From the NCBI GenBank assembly GCA_032717465.1, contig CM064712.1, forward strand, positions 22,341,785 to 22,405,784: a stretch of 64,000 nucleotides of DNA, in the 5' to 3' direction. Below, piece after piece: positions 56,652-64,000 of this stretch (the stretch's first letter is position 1; each line of letters begins with the position of its first letter). The stretch comes from Coenobita brevimanus (Eukaryota > Arthropoda > Malacostraca > Decapoda > Coenobitidae). The notes beneath the pieces were generated by a model, which did not search any database, had not been told where the DNA came from, and saw nothing but the letters and a program-made list of their open reading frames with translations. A program made the translations under genes and the position numbers.

Positions 56652-57866
56652 GGGCAGTGGACTCATCACCCTGGTACACAAATCTATCAACTTTGCAGAT
56701 ACTAGTGCACACACAGAGTCACTTCTCCCCCCACACGACACCACAACAGAAATACAATAAGTTAAAATACGCACTGGTAACAAATCACACATAACAGTCG
56801 CTAACACATACATTCCCTCCCCAGTCGTCCCCCACAGTACCACACAGCTACTTTCTGTAGATACACCACATCACTAACATACCTAACATCATCCTGGGTG
56901 GTGATTTCAGCGCCAAGTCATCGGCCTGGCATGTCAGCAACCCTGACACAGACAGAGGGCTGGTACTACAATCCCAGACAGATCATCTTTTCATACTGAA
57001 CAATCTAGACCAATATACCCATATCCCACACCAAGCCCTCTTCCTCCCATCATCTCCAGACATCACTTATGCTCCCTAAACCTCGCCCCCACTACATCAT
57101 AGAGAGTGGCCAAAACCCTAGGTTCTCATCACATCCCAATCATCATCACTACCAAAACCAGAATCACTCCAGCTAGCCACAAACACACATACACTAATTA
57201 TAAGAGAGCCAACTGGGAGGCCTTTGTAACTGAAACAGAACAACATTTCGAAACACTAAACAGTACACCCATCACAAACATCAACACCGCTGTGCACACT
57301 TTCAATACAATTATACAAAATGCAGACAAAAGACACATCCCTAGAGGCAACAGAAAGAGACACAACCCCAACTTCACACCAGAAATTCAAGGCCTCATCA
57401 GACAACGGGACACACTGCGACACTCCCCGACACCCCATACACAAAACACCGTACAACAAATACAAGAACTCAACACTCAAATAAACAACAGAATATCGGA
57501 ACAGCAAACACTAATCTGGAAAAATTACCTCCAAACACTTGACCACAAAACAAACACCAGCAAACTCACAAAACACTAAACAGCATCACACTTTCCAACA
57601 GCAACACCACACAATCACACACTGCCATCACAACAACAGACACCATACCCTCAAACAAACAACAAGCAAACACTCTCATCAATCACTTTTCACAAGTCAG
57701 CCATCTAAACCCCCATCCCGAAGACTGATGTATCATCCGACGTAAGAGAGTTCCCCACAGACCCAGACTACGCACCTTTCACTTACAACCAGACGAAGCA
57801 CATCATTAACAACCTCAAGCACTCATCTGCCTGTGGACCAGACAACATAAGCAACATTCACCTTAA
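56652..57866 (+). mobile_element. LINE B copy 4, 5' truncated and interrupted
   Basis: Sense copy starting at GGCAGTGGACTCATCACC, almost the same point as copy 1 (14139). The endonuclease region (frame 57106-57579) is close to copy 1, including ITNINTAVHTFNTIIQNADK. It is cut at a TTAA (57863-57866) by the piggyBac element; the rest of the LINE is not found inside the window. Confidence 0.82.
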
Positions 57867-57869
57867 CCC

Positions 57870-57945
57870 TTTAACCGCAGGTGTCATTCCAGAATGACAT
57901 TGACAAAACTGGACCAAACCGCGGGTGTCATTCTGGAATGATCGT
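57870..57945. promoter_or_regulatory. two subterminal repeats with a palindromic core
   Basis: ACCGCAGGTGTCATTCCAGAATGAC (57874 onward) is repeated as ACCGCGGGTGTCATTCTGGAATGATC (57918 onward). The cores are near-perfect palindromes around TTCCAGAA/TTCTGGAA. The position next to the left end suggests transposase-binding sites. This is inferred from position only. Confidence 0.5.
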
Positions 57946-58119
57946 GAATATTTTGAACACCGCGCGTTTTCCCGGTGCGCAAAGTGTCTCACGCAAGAGT
58001 AGCTGTCGAGTTCTTTCACGCCAGCCATCCCACACCTCCCTCCTCCAACCCCGAGGGGGCCCCCCCCACCCCTGCCCTGACCCGCATCAGTCAGTATCTG
58101 TCCAGCTCTGTGCGTGATA

Positions 58120-58479
58120 ATGGCGCTCCGTCCCGACTCATCGTCGCTCGCTTCCTCCTCTACAATGATTAGTGCTAGTGTTCCCTCTACCTCTACACCG
58201 GTAAAGGAACTGCCGACGGCGAGGCAGAAGGGGTTGAGCACTCCTGAAATTAGAACTGAGCTGGACAAAACTGTAAGTACTACTCTTGATTGTGGCAGTG
58301 AAAGTGACACACTCACAGCAAGCAGTGATGATTTGGCAGTGATTGGTGGTGAACCATTTTCCATTGATAGTGACAGTGATGAAAGTGATCGTGTTGTTTC
58401 CCCCTACCACCCCCAACTTACTCTGGGAAAGGAAAGGCTCCTATGGGCAAATCTGGTATTGCACGTGGGAAGGGAGTGA
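58120..58479 (+). CDS. piggyBac transposase N-terminal part, separate frame
   Basis: The ATG at 58120 opens MALRPDSSSLASSSTMISAS. Ser/Thr-rich sequence leads to an acidic run (FSIDSDSDESDRVV) as at piggyBac N-termini. The frame ends at 58479. The main transposase frame is open from about 58427, so a 1-nt shift near 58430 probably split one protein, or an intron or alternative start at 58443 is used. Confidence 0.55.
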   Translation: MALRPDSSSLASSSTMISASVPSTSTPVKELPTARQKGLSTPEIRTELDKTVSTTLDCGSESDTLTASSDDLAVIGGEPFSIDSDSDESDRVVSPYHPQLTLGKERLLWANLVLHVGRE

Positions 58480-60566
58480 AGCGCAGGCTCACGTCTCCCA
58501 CACCAGGCCCTAGTAAGCATTTCCCATCAATTTCCCGTTCCCCTAGCCCTATTGCCCTCACATCATCATCATCATCTGCCGTGCCCTCTCCTCAGTCTAC
58601 ATCATCTGAGGAGTACGAATTACCAAAGCCTGCAAAGCGAGGGAAGGCAGGCCGTGCAGGCAGGGCAGGCAGGCCTAGAACAAAGGGGATGCGTGGCAGT
58701 TGGAGGGCAAAGCTGGGTGATAAGCGAGGAGATAAGCGAGGTGATAAGCAGGGTAGAAAGGGTCAAGTTTCACCACGCACCAGGTCAGAAACCCCCCCGC
58801 CTGCCCCCCGCTCAGCTCCCTCACCCTCGCCACCCCCCCACTCACCGCCCCCAGACTCACCCCCCTCCCCATTGCCTCCTGCCTCACCCCCCTCCCGCTC
58901 GCCTCCTGCCTCACCCATTGCCTCACCCATTGCCTCCACCTCAGCTCCTTCTCACGGGGAAACGAGTGCAATGCAACCTGCCCCTGCCACTGAACCACGC
59001 ACAGGGCAAGTGGATGCATTTGTTTGGTCTGACGGTGCAGATTTTCAGCCACAAAATCCACCGTTTGATATGACAAATGCTGGAATACAGCCTGCCTTCC
59101 CGTGCAACGCAGGAGATGACTTTGTTGATTACTTCCTGGCCTTCATGGATGATGAAATCGTGCAGCATGTCAGCAATGAGACCAATAGGTATGCAGCTCA
59201 GTGTGCAGCAGAAGGGCTGGGACCTATTGGCTCACCAAAGCAAGTGTCGTGGTTGCCTGTCGGAATCAGAGAGCTGTATGTTTTTTTTGCCCTAATGTTT
59301 CTTATGCCCCATATAAAGAGACATGAGTTGGAGGAGTACTGGCTCGTGGATGACATTACTACTATCCCAATATTCGGGAAGTATATGTCACGGGATCGGT
59401 TCCGACAGCTGCTTGGATACCTGCACTTCGCTGACAATGCAAACCCGTCCCAAACTGACCCTTTGTGGAAAGTGAGGGATTTTCTCAACAGGATTAGGGA
59501 TCGATTTATGCAATTTTTCCGGCCTATGCAGAAAGTCGTCATAGACGAATCCCTGGTATTGTTCAGAGGACGTCTCAAATTCATGCAGTACATCCCCAGC
59601 AAACGCCACCGCTTTAGGATAAAGTTCTTTGTGCTGTGTGACTGTGAGACGGGGTATATCCTGGATTTTGTCATCTACTCTGCTAGCACAATGGATGTGA
59701 ACAGGAAAGACCCCCTTGGCTTCTCTGGCTCCGTTGCAAAAGTGCTGATGGAGAGGTATTTTGGTGGTAATCATGTGCTGTACACAGACAGTTACTACAC
59801 AGCACCGAAACTCTCCAAATACCTTGCTGAACACGGCATTGGCACTGTTGGCACTGTACGGAGCTGTAGGAAAGAGTGGCCAAGTTTCCCCGAAGCATCA
59901 TCATCATCCAGGGGAGATGTTCACCTGAAGAAGTCAGACAAGCTTCTTGCGATCAGGTGGCATGACAAGAAGGTCGTGAATATGATCAGCACCATCCACA
60001 AGGGGGAATTGCAGAGAACTGGGAAGGTCAGCTACAGGACGGGAGAGCCAGTCGTGAAGCCTGATGCCGTCATTGATTATAATGTCAATATGAGACTTGT
60101 TGATAAGTCTGATATGATGATTGGCGAAATCGACTGTCTCAGGAGAAACACCCGATGGTACAGGAAGGCTTGCCTGCACATGCTCGATATGTGCATGCTC
60201 AACGCCTTCATTCTCTACAAGACACAAGTCGGGGGCATAAGGCAACCATCACTGAGACAGTTTTCCAAGACTGTCGTGCAGCAGCTACTTGCACGATTTG
60301 GTCAGGTGACGGCATTGATCCCGAGGCGACACTCTGACACACAACCTGACCGTCTTGAGTGCCGCAATTACATGAGCCGGCACCAGCTTGTGAAATTGCC
60401 TCTTACAGCAGGCGGCAGGTTGTCACAGGGCCGCTGCAGAGTATGTTCTGACACCACACGGAGGCCTAGGACGAGAAAAATGAGCACACACCAGTGCCTG
60501 GAATGCCAAGTCGCTCTATGTGTAACTCCGTGCTTTGCCGAGTACCACTCTCTGAGTAAATACTGA
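58443..60566 (+). CDS. piggyBac transposase, 707 aa, catalytic core intact
   Basis: ATG at 58443. Residues 1-180 are basic then Pro/Ser-rich low complexity (KRGDKRGDKQG; PPP runs). The DDE_Tnp_1_7-type domain spans about 185-610: FDMTNAGIQPAF, DDFVDYFLAFMDDEIV, YWLVDDITTIPIF, MSRDRFRQLLGYLHF. Catalytic Asp candidates: D368 in VVIDESLVLFRGR, D449 in LYTDSYYTAPKL, and D554 in MRLVDKSDMM. The C-terminus (about 655-700) has a Cys-rich zinc domain (CRVC, HQCLECQVALC, PCF..YH), which binds the terminal repeats in known piggyBac proteins. No stop or frameshift from 58443 on. It could still be active if its start and right end are intact. Confidence 0.9.
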   Translation: MGKSGIARGKGVKRRLTSPTPGPSKHFPSISRSPSPIALTSSSSSAVPSPQSTSSEEYELPKPAKRGKAGRAGRAGRPRTKGMRGSWRAKLGDKRGDKRGDKQGRKGQVSPRTRSETPPPAPRSAPSPSPPPHSPPPDSPPSPLPPASPPSRSPPASPIASPIASTSAPSHGETSAMQPAPATEPRTGQVDAFVWSDGADFQPQNPPFDMTNAGIQPAFPCNAGDDFVDYFLAFMDDEIVQHVSNETNRYAAQCAAEGLGPIGSPKQVSWLPVGIRELYVFFALMFLMPHIKRHELEEYWLVDDITTIPIFGKYMSRDRFRQLLGYLHFADNANPSQTDPLWKVRDFLNRIRDRFMQFFRPMQKVVIDESLVLFRGRLKFMQYIPSKRHRFRIKFFVLCDCETGYILDFVIYSASTMDVNRKDPLGFSGSVAKVLMERYFGGNHVLYTDSYYTAPKLSKYLAEHGIGTVGTVRSCRKEWPSFPEASSSSRGDVHLKKSDKLLAIRWHDKKVVNMISTIHKGELQRTGKVSYRTGEPVVKPDAVIDYNVNMRLVDKSDMMIGEIDCLRRNTRWYRKACLHMLDMCMLNAFILYKTQVGGIRQPSLRQFSKTVVQQLLARFGQVTALIPRRHSDTQPDRLECRNYMSRHQLVKLPLTAGGRLSQGRCRVCSDTTRRPRTRKMSTHQCLECQVALCVTPCFAEYHSLSKY

Positions 60567-61417
60567 AAGTGACAGTGATATATAATGATGCGACAGTGAC
60601 GTGCTTTGCCAATAATTGTATAATGGATAATGTAGTAATAAGGGATATTTTGCCTAGAAAAAAATGTAAAAAATTGGCCAGTATAATAAGTGATATTGTA
60701 ATAAGAGAATCTGCGGCACTTGTGTAATTCTGTGATGCGCCAGTGACGCAATATAGTAATAAGTGCAGTGTAAATATAATGTATATTGCCCAGATTATAT
60801 GTAAAATAATATTAGAAGTTAGAAAGAATGAAAAGATCGCATGAAACGTCAGTGAGCGGGTGCCGCCGCAGTGAAGTGAGGCGCAGCTGCAGTGAAGAGC
60901 GGGCGCAGCCGCAGGGAAGTGCCTTTTACCTACCTCAGTGAACACAGAGTGGGTGTTTATCGTATGTACAGTGTTCATATATGTTGATATTACTATTATG
61001 AGAGAGTGGTTGGCATTTGGTACTGGTGTGTGGGGCGTAAAATAGTTATTTCACACCCCTCACTTCTAACGCCTCTCCCCGTCCTGTGAAAGTCAACAAA
61101 GTCATGAAACCTACATCAATGGAAAGCTGAAGGTTAGTACTTTCTAATGGTACCTTATTTTTTTTCTCTAGCTTTATTCTGTGCAGAGTTATTAAGGTTT
61201 AAAGGTTTGTTTACATTTGGCTGAAACCCCCACGGGAGAGGACAGTCAGACCAAAACAATACCCGTGGTTGGAGTCCGGTGCTGCCTGTTGTACCGAGCA
61301 GACGTGCTTCTCTCCTAGGTGCCCGGAGGACAACACTCACGGCAAGAAACAGGTGATAGAGTTGAGTGTGTAGCTCTTCCTCGGCAGCTAGTGCTTCCTC
61401 TTGCTGCGAGGTGGAGT
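60567..61417. other. piggyBac 3' region and LINE F leader; no gene
   Basis: AT-rich sequence after the transposase stop, then a GC-rich patch (60845-60925) with GCCGCAGTGAAG repeats, then likely LINE F 5' UTR. No boundary between the two elements could be fixed. Confidence 0.5.
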
Positions 61418-63116
61418 ATGATCCAGCCCATTTCTATGGATACTGTGGTGTCGGCCATGGATGTAGCAGAGGCAGACCCTTTCAGGCCACCAGGAAAGCG
61501 CCCCATAGGCGAGGCTGCCCCGGAGGAGGATAAGGTGACCTCTGGCAAGTCCCTTAGGGTGTCGTCACCACCCACAGCTGCATCGCCAATTGTCCTGGGT
61601 GAGGATGCGGCTGCACGACAGAGTGCCGAAGGTGCCGGTGAGTCAGTGCCAGCAGCAGCTGTTACCAGAGTGGTCCCTAGTAGGGGTGAACCAACACCAT
61701 CCACAGCTGTCAATATGGGTGTCCAGGATGCGGGTGAGTCTGGATTGGCCTGTTTTATTATTAGGTCTGTGCAGGGGTCCAGGATTTTTAACAATCCCCG
61801 GCGGCTGTCTGACGCCATCAACTCATCCCCCTTTGCCAAGTATTGTGTAGAGGGTGGCACTAAACCACTGGGTGATGGGTCTTCCCTCTCTCTTCATCTA
61901 CGCCATTGTGATCTGACAAAGCTGACCAGCCCTATGGAGACCCTGACTACCTTCGGTAAGTGGGAGGTCACGTGCCGCAGGGCCCGGTCCTCTGGTGATG
62001 CAGCAGCCCTCAGCTATGGGAAGATTGGACCAATCTCCCTAGATGTTGACATAGAGGATTTGGTAGATGGCCTCCGGCCTTTTGACAACGAGTCGTCTAT
62101 CTTATTAGAGGCCTCTAGGATCCCTGTACGTTTTCCTGCCCCAGATGCTCCTCGGTTTTCCCAGTGGGTGCGCCTTGTGTATCGGGGCCCTCTCCCATCC
62201 AAGGTGCTGTATGGATACATCTACTACAATGTAGGTATGTATACTCCTGCTTTGTTGCGTTGCTATAACTGCCTTCAGTATGGACACACGCGGATCACTT
62301 GCCGCAACAAGACCAGGTGCTCGATGTGCAGTGGATACCACCCTTTCAGACCCAGTGAGGGGCAGCCCTGTGACCACATCCCCAGGTGCTACATGTGTGG
62401 TGGAGATCACAGGGTGGTGTCTAAGCTCTGCCCTGTATATCAGAAGGCCTTCAAGATCCATGAAGAACTCCGCCAGGGTGTGACGCCGGCCCAGGAGGTC
62501 AATAGACGGTTGCGTGCTCTCCAGCCCTTGGTCCGTCCCCCTTCAGCATTGCCCAAGTCGTCTCCCAAGGTCTCAGGTGAGGAAGGGTGTGAGTTTTGCA
62601 GACAGTGTTGTTGGCCGCAACCGCTTTGCTGTGCTGGAGGACTTGAGTGATGACTGTTCCCGCCAGGATGTATCGTCAGTGGAGGTGTCGACCAACCCTG
62701 CCTCCCCTGCTGCTGTTGTAATCCATGAGGCCCGTCCTTCACGTCCGGGCCGCCTCCACCCCCGTGCCCCTCACCGCCCTCCACCTAATGCTCCTTCTGG
62801 ACCGGATGCGGTCCTTGCTGAGGGTGTCGGGGATGTTCCTGCCCTGCCTAGCTCTCCTGACCCACGTCTACGACAGTGTGATCGACCTACAGCCCCTTCA
62901 GTGCATGCCCATCCAGTGCGAGTATCTGACCCCACCTCCAGCAATTGTTCACCCTCCTCGGACTGCCCTCCTCCCTCAGGACCTGGCCAAGGCTTTTTTG
63001 ATCTTGTCTCTGAGGCCCTGCAACTTTATCGTCACGGACTACCATTCCTTGACATCTGCTCCCACCTCTGGCCCAAGGTATTGTCCCTACTCTTGTCCTA
63101 TTCATGCCAGGCCTGA
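61418..63116 (+). pseudogene. LINE F ORF1: gag-like protein with zinc knuckles, one frameshift
   Basis: ATG at 61418 (MIQPISMDTVVSAMD) fits a start; the frame is open a little further upstream without ATG. The middle region (61790-62240) resembles the RRM-like domain of Jockey-type ORF1 (FNNPRRLSDAINSSPF, LTTFGKWEVTCRRA). Zinc knuckles follow at 62261-62440: CYNCLQYGHTRITC, a CSMC...C module, and CYMCGGDHRVVSKLCP, then YQKAFKIHEELR. A shift near 62580 moves the reading to the frame ending at 63116 (GVSFADSVVGRNRFAVLEDL, Pro-rich tail). The product would bind LINE RNA. The end overlaps ORF2 by 13 nt. Confidence 0.85.
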
Positions 63117-64000
63117 AACATCTCAGCATTATGTTTTGGAATGCGAGATCCCTTGTTCGGAAGTCACAGGATTTTAAAATACTCTTACATGATTCGAAGC
63201 CTTGTGTTGTGGGGGTATGTGAGACCTGGCTGCACCCTCACCTGCGGCTCCAACTGGGTTTTTTTTTGACATACAGGTGTGACCGTCCTCAGGGAAGGGG
63301 CGGGGGCCTGTTGTTGGCAGTGCGGGAGGACACCCAGAGTGTGCGTCTCGCCCTCACCTTGTATCCTGGGGGACGATTGGAGGTCCTGGCTGTCAGGGTG
63401 GCCCTCACGGATGGTTGGGCTTCAACCCTCCTTTGTTACAACCCCTGCCAGGATGTGTCCAGAGAGGAGCTCCTCCACTACTTTGACCAGTTGCCAGCCC
63501 CTGCCTTCATCATGGGGGATTTCAACGCCCGTCACCACCACTGGGACCCCGCCTTGGCTGGAGCCCCCAATACCACAGGTTCCTCTCTCTTCCAGGTGCT
63601 CCTTGAGTCTCACAGGTTCAGCCTTCTTACGCCTCCAGGTCTTCATACCCGGTTTGCTCCTCACAGTGGACAGGCATCTGTACTGGATCTCGGTTTGGGT
63701 GACGCAGTATTCCATCATCCGATGGTCCATGTGGGACCGTACATGGGCAGTGACCATCTTCCCGTCTTTTGTGACTACCCGACATTGTCTCCAAGAATAT
63801 CACGAGCGAGTCGTCCTCGCTGGCAGCTTCACGACGATAGATGGACGGCCTTCCAGGAGGCAGTGTCTGCTAGCTTCCCTGATCGTTGGGGCCTCTCGGC
63901 TGAGGATTTTTCACAGATGCTGGTGCAGGCTGGACATAAGGTGTTCGGTCAGTCAGCCCGCCGTAGTATAGGCCGATCGGGGGTGCCATGGTGGTCGGCT
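63104..64000 (+). CDS. LINE F ORF2 endonuclease, runs off the window
   Basis: Starts at the ATG at 63104 (MPGLKHLSIMFWNARSLVRK), 13 nt before the end of ORF1, and stays open for 299 codons to the window edge. Endonuclease motifs: WNARSL, VVGVCETWL, IMGDFNARHHHWD (about 63515-63545), SVLDLGLGD and MGSDHLPVF (about 63745). The reverse transcriptase must lie beyond 64000. ORF1 with knuckles plus a short overlap and this endonuclease are typical of Jockey-type LINEs. No lesion is seen in the visible part. Confidence 0.85.
   Translation, partial: MPGLKHLSIMFWNARSLVRKSQDFKILLHDSKPCVVGVCETWLHPHLRLQLGFFLTYRCDRPQGRGGGLLLAVREDTQSVRLALTLYPGGRLEVLAVRVALTDGWASTLLCYNPCQDVSREELLHYFDQLPAPAFIMGDFNARHHHWDPALAGAPNTTGSSLFQVLLESHRFSLLTPPGLHTRFAPHSGQASVLDLGLGDAVFHHPMVHVGPYMGSDHLPVFCDYPTLSPRISRASRPRWQLHDDRWTAFQEAVSASFPDRWGLSAEDFSQMLVQAGHKVFGQSARRSIGRSGVPWWSA

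Larger units (their letters stand above)
57867..60980 (+). mobile_element. piggyBac element, left end and transposase; right end not found
   Basis: Starts CCCTTTAACCGCAGGTGTC directly after TTAA within LINE B (copy 1 reads on uninterrupted there at 15354). The transposase lies inside. I cannot find the right terminal repeat; LINE F, which begins within the following kilobase, may separate it. The end coordinate is approximate. Confidence 0.75.

Noticed and set aside
58552..59073. Pro/His-rich 173-codon frame
   Set aside because: Out-of-frame reading of the proline-rich region of the piggyBac transposase.

Overview
The window looks like transposon-dense, gene-free DNA from an arthropod, most probably a decapod crustacean. 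That identification is an inference from the mix of RTE-, CR1/L2- and Jockey-like LINEs, many Tigger/pogo elements, piggyBac, hAT, Tc1 and mariner copies, and long (TA)n arrays. I found no host gene, tRNA or rRNA. Almost every long reading frame belongs to a mobile element; the rest are shadows of those frames or microsatellite translations.

Layout. 1-1.2 kb: no gene. 1.2-4.56 kb: Jockey-like LINE, nearly intact. 5-9.95 kb: antisense RTE-like LINE (family A), split by a hAT MITE that itself holds a Tigger MITE, and by a sense copy of a second RTE-like LINE (family C). 9.97-13.44 kb: Tigger elements, one nested in another. 13.65-14.12 kb: mariner relic. 14.14-17.08 kb: LINE family B, with a (CTA)n tail. 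17.15-22.0 kb: a chain of Tc1 and Tigger elements separated by (TA)n arrays. 22.0-32.4 kb: antisense CR1-like LINE split by a 9.6-kb gypsy-class LTR retrotransposon with near-identical LTRs, gag, a broken pol and an envelope-like gene carrying a furin-type site (errantivirus-like). 34.1-42.6 kb: antisense LINE C split by a TTAA-flanked piggyBac-like MITE and by a long-inverted-repeat (foldback) element. The foldback holds one Tigger element, which holds a second, transposase-bearing Tigger. 42.9-45.1 kb: two RTE-like LINE pieces (one of them family D). 45.4-48.5 kb: CR1/L2-like LINE (family E) with an (ATT)n tail. 48.9-49.9 kb: Tigger-like MITE. 50.1-54.7 kb: two head-to-tail antisense LINE B copies. 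54.9-56.65 kb: antisense LINE C with another piggyBac derivative in the same TTAA. 56.65-57.87 kb: LINE B interrupted by an autonomous-looking piggyBac (57.87 kb onward). 61.4-64 kb: Jockey-like LINE F with overlapping ORF1 and ORF2, running off the window.

The elements do not form a pathway. Together they are a layered insertion record: ORFs interrupted by younger elements, target-site duplications (AGTC, TTAA, TA, 8 bp) and an empty site preserved in the partner arm of a foldback give a relative order. The points most worth a second look are the env-bearing gypsy element, the PHD-like finger inside the family C reverse transcriptase ORF, the reuse of one TTAA by two piggyBac derivatives, the foldback with its built-in empty site, and the chain of TA-targeting transposons joined by (TA)n arrays.
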